A stretch of DNA of 64,000 nucleotides, from contig JAWZYV010013282.1 in assembly GCA_038373885.1 (NCBI GenBank), positions 1 through 64,000 on the forward strand, in the 5' to 3' direction. Source of the DNA: Cheiracanthium punctorium. Its lineage: Eukaryota; Arthropoda; Arachnida; Araneae; Cheiracanthiidae. The notes beneath the pieces were generated by a model that did no database searches, had not been told where the DNA came from, and saw nothing but the letters and a program-made list of their open reading frames with translations. The position numbers and the translations under genes are program-made. Below are positions 38,231 through 49,314 of this stretch, in pieces (within the stretch, counting starts at the first letter, position 1; each line of letters starts with the position of its first letter).

Positions 38231-38326
38231 GCGATAGGATAAACCGCAATCACGGTAGGCAATTATTCGACCTTTATCAAAGTCAGAAACGCACTTTTAT
38301 GCATATCTCTTTCTTACACTAGGCAT
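38231..38326 (-). pseudogene. Tc1 transposase, N-terminal fragment
   Basis: The minus strand gives MPSVRKRYA, a stop, then FDKGRIIAYRDCGLSYR, matching the first helix-turn-helix region of Tc1-like transposases (F-x-R-G-R-I-I-x-x-R-x-x-G-x-S-Y-R). Similarity ends abruptly at about 38230, where retrotransposon sequence starts. This marks the right junction of the nested insertion. Confidence 0.75.
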
Positions 38327-38629
38327 CACAAATACTTTTAACCAGGCAACAACGTTCGAATTCAATTTGGCGCCTGCCTGGTCTCAATGCGCTGAAAAGG
38401 TAATCATTTGCATATCACAGCATATTCTTCCTTTCGTTTAAATTTCACGTCTGTAGCATGTCGCCTCCTTGGTGTAACAATTTTAATGGCCAGTAGTGTA
38501 TAATTCGTACAAATTAGTTTAAAAGAAATAAGTATTTTAGATAAGCAGTACGCTGTTATCATAATGTTTGTCGAGAAAATGGAAGTTGATAAACGGGTGC
38601 TACATTACTGTTTAAAATTAAGAGAATTT

Positions 38630-39060
38630 TCCGATTTAGCAGACTATCTTCAGAACTATTGGGCGGATTTTAATGAAACTTTGTTTCAACCGTTCGTAAC
38701 AGGTATCGAAATCCGAAAGTACGACACATCGGTAACATAATCGAGCAAAATATGGGATGTGGTTTTTTTCTTACAAATACACTATCCTCACACCGTGATT
38801 TTGCATTCTGGAAAAAATACAATTTATGAATTCCTCAGTCAGTTGTTCCAACACGTGCTGCAGTGCTATTTTCACGTTTTAAAGGTTCTCCAGAGAGGGG
38901 TGGGGAGGGATGCCCTCTCTTGGAGTTTTCCAAAAGCTCTCTATAACGCTGGTATCTAGAAATATGGCTGTCCAAATCAACTGCCGAATGTTTTCACTTT
39001 CCAGAAAGTCCTCGACCAGATAAGTAATACGTGGCAGCGCGTTCTCTACAATTAAAGTGA
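38630..39060 (-). pseudogene. Second Tc1-like transposase relic, C-terminal part
   Basis: On the minus strand the sequence reads ALPRITYLVEDFLESENIRQ (the NARPHxAxxVxxFLxxxxI region), then LIWTAIFLDTSVIESFW, where the SPDLNPIEHVW motif is expected and heavily changed. The tail ALQHVLEQLTEEFINCIFS and SRMQNHGVR resembles the usual Tc1 C-terminus. Catalytic residues are lost and stops are present. It abuts the right end of the first Tc1 element, which may have inserted into it. The part below 38770 is the likely 3' non-coding tail. Confidence 0.6.
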
Positions 39061-39568
39061 AATCAAAGCTAACTACAGCCCTGAAAAGGCAAACTTTGCG
39101 TGTAGCTTCAAAATGTGATCCGCATTCTTTACACCCGAATCATTACCTCTTTTGAAGACACGGAGGGGCTGTGCCTCCATCCAGTACAAAGCTGTTTGTT
39201 CCACACTTCCATGGCCACGGCCTAGGGCTTCCAAGTTTTATGGCGCCTAAAATCATTAAAATAGTTTCAGCTCTATTCTTGGAAAAAATTTTACATAAAA
39301 AAAGCAATGCACTTTCACAACTCACACCTTTATGCAAAAGTGGTATAATCCAATGATTATTCCAGCATGGAGCATTCATTAACGAGACACCATTTGAAAC
39401 ATAAATTCTAGAATTAAAAATGTATGGATTTCAAGGAGAAAAAATTGGACAGAGGCGGGTAGGATTTGAACCTCAAATCCTCATATATTTACGTCACTGT
39501 GAAAAAATAATTGCACACCGTGAATGTAAGTGTCAACAAGGTATGACCGTTTCCCAAAAGTACTAGGT
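39061..39568. other. Unassigned stretch between Tc1 relic and MITE
   Basis: Antiparallel 60-78 codon frames near 39143-39379 show no domain. A tRNA T-arm-like string (GAGGTTCAAATCCT on the minus strand, about 39455-39480) is present without a matching A box. Possibly more Tc1 or SINE debris. Confidence 0.3.
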
Positions 39569-39768
39569 CTAGGTGGGGCTATCGTGATTCTACCGGCCCT
39601 GCTCGTGGACTCTAAAACAGGCCTACGAACGTTTCCTCATTGGTTAGATTCGGCCGTTAGATGACGTATCTAATTGCTGGAATCAATAAGTGAGCATCCA
39701 TAGGCCTCTTTGGATGACTCATGGGAGCGCTGAAGCAGGCCCAGTAGAATCAAGATGGCCCGGTCTAG
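39569..39768. mobile_element. 200-bp MITE with TIRs
   Basis: The two ends are inverted copies: CTAG, then GGGGCTATCGTGATTCTACC on the left, and CTAG, then CGGGCCATCTTGATTCTACT on the inverted right, both followed by GGCCCTGCT-like sequence. Non-coding. No clear target duplication. Confidence 0.7.
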
Positions 39769-39820
39769 GGCATAATCAAGTTTTAGACGGACCCTGATCG
39801 GACATGTATCTTATCCATAT

Positions 39821-41162
39821 CCCACACTGCACACTATCCAAATGAGGTCTAATACATATCCAAACTGCTCTATAACATCCAGGACATTTAAAGGATATTT
39901 ATATGCGGAGAAATATATATATATATATATATATATAGGACATTTAAATCGCTACATCTATAAGATATCCTTAGATGGCTTACAGATATCTAATAGTCAT
40001 CCGAAAAAGGATATCTATTAGAAATGTACTTATGACATCCATAAGAAATCCATCAGTAGACATCGCTTGTAGTTAATGAAATACTAGATGTCCCATAGAT
40101 ATTTGATTGCCATCCAAAGCTACAAATCTATTGGATGTGCGTGTATAATATCCATAAGAGATGCATTTGCACACATCTTATTTACGTAGAAGATTGGATG
40201 GCTCCTGAAACAAAAATTTACTCAGTTTGAAAGGATTTTCAGAAAAATCGCAAAATCCAGTAAGAAATTTTTAAAAAGTCCGATGCCTAGTTTGAGTTCA
40301 GTGATCATCTATCATGTCACCAAATTTCATTTAATCGTTATTACGTGATGTACGAAAAAAAAACGTGCACAGTTTGAAAAAATTTTCAGAAAATCTCAAA
40401 ATCTAATAATTTTTTTAAAAATTCGACGCCTTTAGTTTAAGTTGAAGTAACCACCTATCATGTCACCAAATTTTATTTCATTCGCTTCAGTCAGTTTTAC
40501 GTGATGTGCAGACAAACTTGGTACCAAATGCTTAAAACGGATAGAAAACGCAAAATTTTGAGATACCAATTAGTGTACGGCAAATTTTAATTTTATTTAT
40601 TTAGATACATAAAAGTTTTTTCGTTCCCAAATTGAAGCAACAATCACTTCAAACTTGAGACTTCTCACGGTGAGTCAAGTCTGCCTGATGGTTAGAACGC
40701 TCGCCTTTCACGCCTTGGATCCATGGTTCGAAACCACCCAAAGGAAATATGTTTCAGTTTAAAAGTAACTTGAAGTTCTTATGCATGATAATAGATGATA
40801 CATGGTAGTACCAAAATTCACAGAATGGATGAAGAATTCTTAGTGGGTAAAAAAAGTCGTAGTTATGACGTCACAATTCACTTTTCCCCCCGAGAAATCT
40901 TGTATATTTTGGCCGTCGAATTAATATCTATGCTACTTGGATGTAGATCTCTTATAGACATCCTGGATATTATAGATGTTGTCTAGTCCTTAGAGAGATC
41001 ACATCCCAAATCTGTTATAGAGGTCCATTTTATGCTATCTGGAGCATAAAACTTGGACATCTAATCTTGGATCTCCTTGGATCTTGGGCATCTAATAGGT
41101 ATACCCGTTATCGAATTCTGATTCCTTATGGATAACCAAAGGATATCTTTGTGCTGTGTGGG
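39821..41162. mobile_element. TIR element with repeated subterminal motifs, carrying an inserted composite repeat
   Basis: The left end is CCCACACTGCACACTATCC. The right end inverted is CCCACACAGCACAAAGATATCC in slightly broken form. Between them, words such as GGATATC, GACATCC, CATCCATAAGA and GGATGT occur many times on both flanks (39840-40200 and 40915-41160), as in elements with clustered transposase sites. The middle (40207-40885) is the unrelated composite repeat. No transposase. Contains a (TA)n at 39909-39937. Confidence 0.5.
40207..40885 (+). mobile_element. Composite repeat with tRNA-like SINE module (copy 1)
   Basis: Two diverged units of about 150 bp (starts near 40211 and 40358; shared CAGTTTGAAA, TTTTCAGAAAA and ATCATGTCACCAAATTT) are followed by a shared spacer. 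A tRNA-like module comes next: CTGATGGTTAGAACGCTCGCC (A box) and ATGGTTCGAAACC (B box). The tail ends TATGACGTCACAAT. The same order of parts occurs at 46650-47387, so the whole is one dispersed family. Confidence 0.7.
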
Positions 41163-41816
41163 ATCATCAAAGTTCCGCTGCCATAATAATCGATTTCTAG
41201 GGCACTGGAGTGCAGATAGCGGATCCCACCTTTCTTCGTGTACAAGTAAGGTAAGGGCCAGTGATTAGGATGAATCGAGATTGATGAGTGTTCTGGTGAT
41301 CCGTGCTAAAATCTCCATGACAGCAACGCCTTGCTAAACGGACTGTCCGTACGGAGAAATCAGCGAGACGCGAACAGCAGATCGTCCCGCAAACAGTTCT
41401 TTCTCAAGAAAACTTCTAGAAGCAGTAACCTAGAAACTCTGCTGTCTGTGCCGATATGGAATTCGCAAGAGAGCTGAAAACCTGCAGCATGCCTGTAACG
41501 ATTCGCTGTAAAAGATGAATATGGATATTCTATGGTCTCCGTGGCTCTTTGTAGACCTTGAGAATATACTTTCTGTCGATGGATCCGATATCCTGAAAAA
41601 CTGCTTTATACTAGTTAGACATGTCGCTGAGTTTTACATTGAAGTTTCTATATAAATCTGAACTTGTAAAGCTGGTCTTTTCTATCCTTTCTTTGATTGG
41701 CCGCTACAATCGATCATCTATGCAGCATTGCTTTTTCATTGACTGTTTGAGTTTCAGTTTAACTTGTGCGAACGAACGTAAGATGAATTTTCCTATACGA
41801 TCGCATAAAGGCTAAT
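41163..41816. other. GC-richer unassigned stretch
   Basis: Between the TIR element and the piggyBac MITE. Base composition is closer to coding DNA, but every frame is broken by stops and I recognise no domain. Possibly a decayed transposase. Confidence 0.3.
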
Positions 41817-41820
41817 TTAA

Positions 41821-42549
41821 CCCTTTAACGCGCGGTGTCCTCACTGTGAGTACACAACGCTGATATTTGGGCTGTTTTGATTCACGAAAATAAGGGCGAT
41901 ATTCAAGTGAAACGCACGCGATCGAGTTCGAATCGAACGTTTTTCAGTCCCCAGTTCCCAGTTCAGTCCTCAGAATGCTTCCAATGAACAAACCTGGTCC
42001 GTGGTAGCCCAGTGGTTAAGGCGTTGGACTCATAAACGGAAGGTTGCGGGTTCGATACCGGTGTACCACTACAGAACACCGTGTACGTGCACGCTAAATC
42101 TGTGGTTCTGAAAGTCCTCTCGGCAGTCGCTAGCAGTTTCCGAGGGGTGCCAATATTCAGAAGTCCCCCACCTTCTGATGAGGTTTCAAATTGTGGCGGG
42201 AAATTCCAGGAAGGACGTATATGTAGCTCCAAGCGACACATTCAGCGACGCGAGCTGTCCTCTCCTGGCAAATAAATAAATAAACAAACCTATCGCGCTG
42301 CCACGTGATCAAAACACGATTGGTTTGTTTCAGTTGAATAAGAAACATTGATATATTTCGAAGTTTCCCCTGTTCGACGCGGAAAACGCTCGTATTGTGT
42401 TTCACTTGAATATCACCCTTAATTTCCTTTCAATTAAATACTCAAGGAGGAAATCTCGATCGATCGACCGCTATCTTTCTGATAGTTGAATCGTGCGATG
42501 GCCAAGGCCGCGCTTTTATGACATTGGAAAATGGTTGCGTTTCAAAGGG
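41821..42549. mobile_element. piggyBac-like MITE with TTAA duplications
   Basis: TTAA flanks both sides (41817-41820 and 42550-42553). The ends start CCCTTTAACGC and, inverted, CCCTTTGAAACGC. Subterminal inverted copies of GATATTCAAGTGAAAC lie near 41890 and 42405. Precise TTAA duplication and CCC ends are piggyBac hallmarks. No transposase. A SINE (41996-42282) is inserted inside, so the original size was about 430 bp. Confidence 0.85.
41996..42282 (+). mobile_element. tRNA-derived SINE (family A), full-length with TSD
   Basis: The head is GTGGTAGCCCAGTGGTTAAGG (A box, tRNA-like). About 35 bases on is GGGTTCGATACC (B box). The body is shared with the copy at 15100-15383, and it ends in an (AAAT)n tail. 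The perfect 9-bp direct repeat AACAAACCT flanks it (41987-41995 and 42283-42291). It inserted into the piggyBac MITE, so the SINE is the younger insertion. Frames of 64-92 codons across it are not genes. Confidence 0.93.
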
Positions 42550-42553
42550 TTAA

Positions 42554-44157
42554 GAGTTCCGCCCACATAGACGAATACGCTTAAGAACTCGGCAAACCAG
42601 ATTGCATATTTGGTACGAAAATTTGAGAAACTATATACAAATTATCTTAATTTCACAAACTAGTCTGCATTTTGAATTATATAAAAATGATAATAATAAT
42701 AATAATAATATACACATGTCACAAGTTATTCTAAAAGTAACAGGAAAATTTGTATCACAAACTCTTAAAAGCAATGCTAAAAATGCTTATCATATTATTT
42801 GAATACTAATTGTTGGTTTCAAAAGAGCATTTTTATGAAAAGACTAAAGATTGTTACATTTCGTTCATTTTTTTAAAATCAAATTTGGGAAAATATACAT
42901 TTTTTTAAACCTTGAACGTATTGAATAATATTGAAGTATATAAATTGATTTATAAAAAAATAAGATGCACATGACACAAGTTATTGTAAAAATACCGAAA
43001 CGCTTTTTGTCATAAACTCTTAAAATCAATACTAAATGTAAAACAAAATATTTGGATACTAACTATTTATTTACAGAGAAAGAATTTTACATTTCGTGCA
43101 CTTTTTAACTATCAGAGTTATTGTAATTTAAGAGAGTTTTACATTTCGTGCACTTTTTAACTATCAGAATTATTATAATTTAACTATCAGAAATATCAGA
43201 TCGAACCTTATATTGCATGGTTACTGGTTAATTTTTTTTTCTGTTATTTTACTTGAGAAAAATCTATTGCACGCTACTCTTTCAAAGCATTTACTGATGG
43301 TTTACACAGTTTTCTTTACTTTCAATTTCTCTTTAATGCTAATAATTTCCCTTTATTTCGAACACAAGAAATGAAGTATCGACTCGGTATTGGATTTGCA
43401 AATTTTATTCATGCATGTAACGATAATAATTTTGGTTAAAATTTAACGTTATAAATAATTCACATTCAGAAACAAAATCACTACAAATATGTCTGTTGCA
43501 TTTTACTCTTGGTAAGGAGAAAATTTGTAGTAGAAGGCATATATATAATATGTGTGTGTGTTTAAATTGTTGGTCTCAATCCGACCGATCATTATTTAAG
43601 CTAAGAAAATTGATAAAAATGCTTAGCAAAAATCAATATACCCTCTGAAAGTACTATCTAATGGGTCTGTTTGCTGGAATATAAAACATGTCTCATTATT
43701 TTCTAATGAACATGTAACACTTTTTCTAAATCAAATTTCACTTTAAGTAATATATGTAATTAAAGTGTATGCGTATGTTAACGAAGACGTAATATATATA
43801 CCGTATTTAAATCTCTTCACTTATTTTTCAAATGCCTTAGTTTGGATTGAAATTCAAAGCAAGTATTATACAATTTAGAATTTAATACTTTTATTTGAAA
43901 ATATGTTAAAATACAGCTTTATGCCTGTGTTTTTTAAATATTGTGTCTTCTAATGCATTTTGATAAAGTAATGTAACATTTGGCAATATTATTCCACATA
44001 GTTTACAATTATCTTAAAAATCATTTGATTTTTGCAATTGTGGAAGCTTAAAGAAATAGCGTGAAAATTTTAAGACTATAAATTAAAGCTTGAAACCAAA
44101 CGACATTTAAAATTATTTCATAAAAAGTTTCTTAAAGAACACAACAGCAGCATTTTT
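42554..44157. other. AT-rich stretch without recognised features
   Basis: Contains short AAT and GT runs only. A direct repeat of ACATTTCGTGCACTTTTTAACTATCAGA in similar form occurs near 43089 and 43142, a local duplication of about 53 bp. Confidence 0.5.
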
Positions 44158-44607
44158 ACTTTCCGAACATGTTCTATGTAAGGAAAGTATTGTAATCATG
44201 AAAAAATTCGACTTCGAGATTTTGGTGTATTTACACGTTTTGAGGTCTTCTGAATTCATTTATGCTGTTTTTCCTTGACATATGTATGTGTGTGTGTGTA
44301 TGTGAGTGAACACGATAGCTCCTAAACGGGGCATTCGATTGAGCTCAAATTGGGTATATATGTTATAAACCACCGTCGCAAGACCGGTATTGATTTTGGT
44401 GTGCATAGGACTTATAGTTTTTCTACAGGGCTACGACAAAGATTTCTTTTACATTATGACCTATAGGGGGGGAATTCTTGAAAGTGCGCTAGCGTTTAAC
44501 CAGCGTATTCAATTGACCTTCAATTTAGCACATATCTTTGAATTATTCATCGATTAAAATTTATTTAAATGCTTGGTAATGATCTTAATCGTAAGTGTTC
44601 GGAAAGT
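44158..44607. mobile_element. 450-bp element with ACTTTCCGAACA terminal repeats
   Basis: The left end ACTTTCCGAACA and right end TGTTCGGAAAGT are perfect 12-bp inverted repeats. The left end also folds on itself (ACTTTCC...GGAAAGT, 44158-44188), like the hairpin end of the composite repeat at 21547-21573. Inside is a TATG/GTGT microsatellite followed by GATAGCTCCTAAACGGGG. No coding. No clear target duplication. Confidence 0.65.
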
Positions 44608-45417
44608 CAAGTGGAGTCACTCCAGATGTTTTTTTTCTTACATAAACGTCTTAGAATTTAGCTTATTCGGAAATATGCCTAAGTATTACATTTTATTCTT
44701 TTACATCAGGTATAGTATTATCTACTTTATTTGATATAAATGAATTTGTAATTTTTCTGAAAAAAAAAATATATAGTAAATTTATAGAAAGTGCATGTCT
44801 GATTCTAGATGTGTACTTTCAATAAGCTGACTTTATCTGTCATATTCTTTAAATATATAAAATGAAATCGAAAAAGTTTTATTTCAAAGAAACGGAAAAT
44901 TTACTGAAGATAGAATACTTTTTTTAAAAAACACCAAAAGTTGAATTTTAATAATTTTGCTAACTATCAATGTATAAATTTCAAACTGAACCAGTAAACA
45001 AATACATGCATTAGTTCATTTATTTCCCTACTTTTAAAGATGCACTTTGGTGTAATACGTATTTAAACATAACCATGCGTCATTAAATTTTTATTATAAT
45101 ACTTGATCGCCCAAGAACACACACAAGACAATTAATTCTAAATTAAGATAATATGTTGTAAACATGCTCTTCTTTAAAAAAAAGATTTTATACTCACACA
45201 TATGCTTAAAACGTTCTTAAAATACAGAGTGTCCTAAATTAAACGACCCAATTTTAAAGTATGTCTACAGACGAAACTGTTGATAATATTATGAAATTTT
45301 TGTGTAGGACATAATTAAAGTATGGGAATTTGAGCGAATAAAAAAAGAAATTCAAATGTTCGCCATCAGGTGGTGTTTTTTAATGAATTATACATTTAGC
45401 ATACATTTATGATAGTT
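44608..45417. other. AT-rich stretch, possible transposon end
   Basis: Mostly low complexity. ACAGAGTGTCCTAAATTAAA near 45224 has the look of a DNA-transposon end, but no inverted partner was found. Confidence 0.3.
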
Positions 45418-45422
45418 TACAA

Positions 45423-45727
45423 AGCCTTACCATGGCACAGTTGTTATGTCACTGAAAGTGGTAGACGGCCGAAGTGTGAAGATCCGGCTGGCGACCTACG
45501 GGCGGGGAGGATGACCTGAAGACGATGCTGTCGACCTAAGCGTTCGGAGTTTTCCGTAGTTTTCTCCGAAACAAGCGTAAAACGGGTTAGAACCCCTTAG
45601 AAAGACCAACACGGAGGGCACCTCCTCGTATTGTCCTTCTGACATGGATTTATAAGCAATCTTCAGTCCAAGCACACAGATCCGAAATTCATGTTACACA
45701 AAGAAACAACAACAACAACAAAAAAAG
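45423..45727 (+). mobile_element. tRNA-derived SINE (family B), with (CAA)n tail
   Basis: The head is ACCATGGCACAGTTGTTATG, followed by GTAGACGGCCGAAGTGTGAAG, then the body with GTTTTCTCCGAAACA and ACCCCTTAGAAAG, ending in a (CAA)n/A-rich tail. The copy at 53447 has the same layout. The B box is damaged here (GATCCGGCTGGCGACC). Pol III-type tRNA-related SINE. Confidence 0.7.
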
Positions 45728-46649
45728 TCAGTCGTCAGACTGAACGTCAGAAGTGAAAACTTCTTGTCAAGCTTTCTAAAATTTATATTTATGCAGGTTT
45801 TACACATTAACACAGGTTTACAGGTTTAAACAGGTGTTAAACAGGTTTTTACACATTATTGTATTTTTATTAACAAAAAATAAACATTTCTGAACGTTTA
45901 TTGACATTTTATACATTTGAAATTCTTTGTAAATTTAAAAAAATGTTTTTTAAGGCTGTTAGGGTATCGACCTTATTATCGCACATGATATTTTCACAAT
46001 TTCCCATATTTAAATGCAAATATTGTTTGCACACATTTTAATGCAATTTCCACTGGGTTAGCATTGGGAATTTTGTATTTTTTAATTTAATTCGCGCTCG
46101 ATATGTGTGCACGTTGAAAATTTAAAAGAGAGAGGGAGTGCGCGCACAAGCAGCAACGTGACATAGCTGGTATATGCGTACGGTATACATCAGCGATACA
46201 GATTTTTCTCCACGTGCTGGATTTTGTTCGATTTAATCAATAACTATGTACGTGAACTTATTGATTATCAATAATTAAGTACTTACGTTGTAATGAAAAG
46301 TAATCCTATTTATTTGTAATCAATGATGGATTTATAATTCAAATGCACTGTAGTATAACACTTATAATTCAAATAATGTACAGTGTATAGTTATTAACAC
46401 TCTTCACATTATCAAATTAAATTTATTGCAAAATAACTATATATACAAATAACTATATTTCAAAATAAGTACATTTTAAAAAATAAATAATCATAAATTA
46501 TAGCACCTACCCGGCTAGAAAAAGTCTGCACCTTTCTTGCGAAACATATAGATTGTCACAATTTGTACATAAAAAGTGGATATTTTTGAATATTTTGAAA
46601 GTGTACACTTATGCAAATTTAAATTATATGCAGTTTTTGCCGCATACTA
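45728..46649. other. AT-rich stretch without recognised features
   Basis: Near 45790-45850 CAGGTTTTACACATTA and related words repeat three times in a short space. Otherwise nothing supported. Confidence 0.5.
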
Positions 46650-47387
46650 AAACAAAAATTTACGCAGTTTGAAACGATTTTCAGAAAAATCTCAAATCAA
46701 AAAATTTTTAAAAAGCCGAAGCCTATAGCTTAGTTGAGTGATCACCTATCATGTCACCAAATTTCATTTCTTTCGTTTGAGTCGATATTATTTCGATGTG
46801 CGAACACAAAAATTTACGCAATTTGAAACAATTTTCGGAAAATCTCAAAATCTAAGGAATTTTTTTTTTTTTAATTCGATGCCTATAGTTTAAGTTGAGT
46901 GGCCACCTACCACGTCACCAAATTTTATTTCATTCTCTTTAGTCAGTTTTACGTGATGTTCGAATAAAAAAAAAAAGCGTCACTGACAGAACGAGACAGA
47001 TAAACTTTTTTTTCCCTTTCAGACGTACTAGGGTCCCAAATACTTTAAACGGACAGAAATTGCAAAATTTTTTAATACCAAGTAATGTACAGGCAAAGTC
47101 TAATTTTATTAATTTAGATACGTAAAAATTTCTAATTCTGAAATTGAAACAACAATCACTTCAAACTCACTCAGTCATTTCATCCCGAGTCGAACCCGTC
47201 TGGTGGTTAGAACGTTCGCCTACCACGACTAGGGTCTACGGTCCGATACCAGTCGTGGAAGCTAGAAGGACGCAGTTAAAAGAACTTGACGTTCTTACGT
47301 ATGATAACAGGTGGCAGTACGGAATTTCAAAGAAAGGAGGAAGAAATCTCAGCAGGCAGAAAATGACGCAGCTATGACGTCACAATG
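46650..47387 (+). mobile_element. Composite repeat with tRNA-like SINE module (copy 2)
   Basis: Same architecture as 40207-40885: two units of about 150 bp (starts near 46655 and 46808), spacer, then tRNA-like GTCTGGTGGTTAGAACGTTC (A box) and ACGGTCCGATACCAG (B box). The tail ends TATGACGTCACAAT. The 77-codon frame at 47144 is a by-product of the repeat. Confidence 0.7.
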
Positions 47388-47639
47388 TACTTATAATTTT
47401 GTAGAGGAGCATACATTTTTGAACCTGTGTGGATCGTTAATCTATGAAGAAATTTATTGAAGATACGAGGTAAAATACACATTCATTTCTGAATTATACG
47501 AGAAATAATACATTACTAATAAACTTAATGGATGATTCATTTAAAAATGTTAATTCAAATAATGTACAAACGGCATTCCATAAAAACTGAGAGTAAAATC
47601 ATAAAAAATCAAGAAATATATTTACAGCAAAAAATACAT

Positions 47640-47970
47640 CATTCTTTTTCGAAATACCTTCCGTCAGAAGATATGCAACGGTCCCATCGTTCAACCAACT
47701 TTTCAAAACAAGTAGAGAAGCCCTTTTCTGGAACCTGCTTCAAAGAACCCTCCACTGCTGAAATAACTTCAGAATCTGTAAAATTTTCTGCCACGGAGCT
47801 TCTCCTTCAACGTCGGAAACTGCCAGGAATCGCAAGTCTCGCATGGTGCGAGATCTTGACTTAAGGGGGATGTGGCATGATTTTAATAGTGCATTTACTA
47901 AGATATTGCTGAACAGAAGTAGCGACATGCGAGCGAGCATTATCGTGATGTAATGTGATCACTCATCTCC
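47640..47970 (-). pseudogene. Mariner transposase C-terminal relic
   Basis: The minus strand reads LHHDNARSHVATSVQQYLSK (second catalytic Asp region). Across frame changes it continues with CDSWQFPTLKEKLRGRKF (the LFPxLKxxLRGxxF block) and VISAVEGSLKQVPEKGFSTC, ending FEKLVERWDRCISSDGRYFE. This C-terminus is characteristic of mariner-like elements. At least two frameshifts and the lack of the N-terminal half make it inactive. Plus-strand frames over it are shadows. Confidence 0.82.
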
Positions 47971-48427
47971 ATTTCTGTAGGGCAAATAAAACAGTTCTTT
48001 AAACAAGCACGGAACTAGGAAAATAAAATCGTCCGCTTCGTTTAGAATTTTGGATAAACGTACAGTTAACTGTTTGAAAAAATTACCTGCACTTCAATTT
48101 TTTAGTTTCACGGTGTTGCCACTACGCAAAAAAATAACTCTTCAGTTTTTATGGAATGCCCTTTGTATATGTTTTTTAGTACTTCGCATTTCTTATTTAA
48201 ATAGGCCATCATCGAGTTTAACTTACAAAAACTTATTAAAAAATGTATTTTCTACTTAAGTGTTAGAGGAATTCAAAAAACATTATTAATAATTCTACAA
48301 TTAGTTATATACAACCCACTAACTAATTATAAATCAAGTTGAAGCATTAAACTACCAGAAACTGACATTTCAATATTGCATTAAGAAAATATTTTAATAA
48401 ATATTGACTTAACTTATCTTTAACAGT
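47971..48427. other. AT-rich stretch without recognised features
   Basis: May include the decayed middle of the mariner element. I could not align it to the transposase. Confidence 0.4.
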
Positions 48428-49314
48428 GGGGGAAGGTGGCCCAAAATGATCCTAGCGGTCAAAACGTTCCCCATGTTTTCTTAGATACAGGCAGGCATAT
48501 GTTATCTACTAGGTAACACATAAACTAGTTGTGTCAAGTCAAGAGGAAGCAATCGCCATATTTAAACTATCGGTGTATAACGTAACTGGGTTTTATCATA
48601 TCTCTTATAAGATAAGCCTTCACTTTCCCATTTATTTAGATAGACAGTCTTTCATGTACATAAATATGACTTGGATAACTGAATAGTGTTTGCTTTTAGA
48701 TATCAGTTACACTTGTTTAGTTTGTCATGCTTCTCAGCGTGTTCCAGTAATATGATCTAAAGTGGGAAGCCATACTTCCGGGTAAAATGATACATCGACT
48801 AAAGAAATTCCAATAATGGTTCCTAATCATCATTACAGCGCTTCAGACATTCTCAAAATGCGTGATTCCTCACGTTCTCAAAATGCGTGATTGTAGGCCA
48901 TAATTTTTGGATTATAATTTTGACATATTCTATTTAATGTTTGTGACACTTCTTTATTTTAAAATTTTTCTAAAACAGATTATGCATACTATACGATTTT
49001 AAAACTTATTTTATTTCACTATGCATGGTTATAATTACTTCTCCAACTTTTATTTTGCCAATAAAAATCAATTTACAATTATTTTTGAATGAAGGATTAT
49101 TTCGCCCTTAGATGTGGGTAAAATGATCCTACCGACATATTTTTAAAATTCTGTTCTTTTCATAACTTAGTGTGGATTTAAAATTTTAATAAAATATGCT
49201 TATGATGCAAAGTAGTGTGTAAAATATAATGAGAAAGAGCCAAGTTTTATTAATATTTATGGTATTTTATGCAAAATTTTCTCTTAAGAGGATCATTTTG
49301 GGCTACCTTCCCCT
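48428..49314 (+). mobile_element. 887-bp DNA transposon-like element with 24-bp TIRs
   Basis: The left end GGGGGAAGGTGGCCCAAAAT followed by GATCC, and the inverted right end AGGGGAAGGTAGCCCAAAAT followed by GATCC, match except for two or three bases. The word AAAATGAT plus CC recurs internally (about 48785 and 49120). No ORF. A related but inverted copy of its left 200 bases is at 57850-58073. Superfamily not assigned and no clear target duplication. Confidence 0.72.

Larger units (their letters stand above)
33385..38498 (-). mobile_element. Tc1-type DNA transposon, interrupted by an LTR retrotransposon
   Basis: The ends are near-perfect inverted repeats of 28 bp, CACTACTGGCCATTAAAATT followed by G[C/T]TACACC. 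They are flanked by TA at 33383-33384 and 38499-38500, the Tc1/mariner target duplication. Transposase is on the minus strand: the N-terminus is near the right end (38231-38326) and the C-terminal catalytic part is at the left (33587-33965). About 4.2 kb of foreign LTR retrotransposon lies between them. Around 180 central residues are gone, including the first catalytic Asp region, so the right junction has also suffered a deletion. Confidence 0.88.

Noticed and set aside
38340..38390. TGGCGCC string as a retroelement primer-binding site
   Set aside because: It is on the plus strand while the element is on the minus strand, and it lies in Tc1 5' sequence.
39455..39480. tRNA T-arm-like string on the minus strand
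   Set aside because: No A box at the right distance and no stems. Too short to call a SINE or tRNA.
40690..40740. Possible tRNA gene (A and B boxes)
   Set aside because: No acceptor stem or intact cloverleaf can be formed, and the same module recurs within a longer dispersed repeat at 47.2 kb. It is a SINE-like module.
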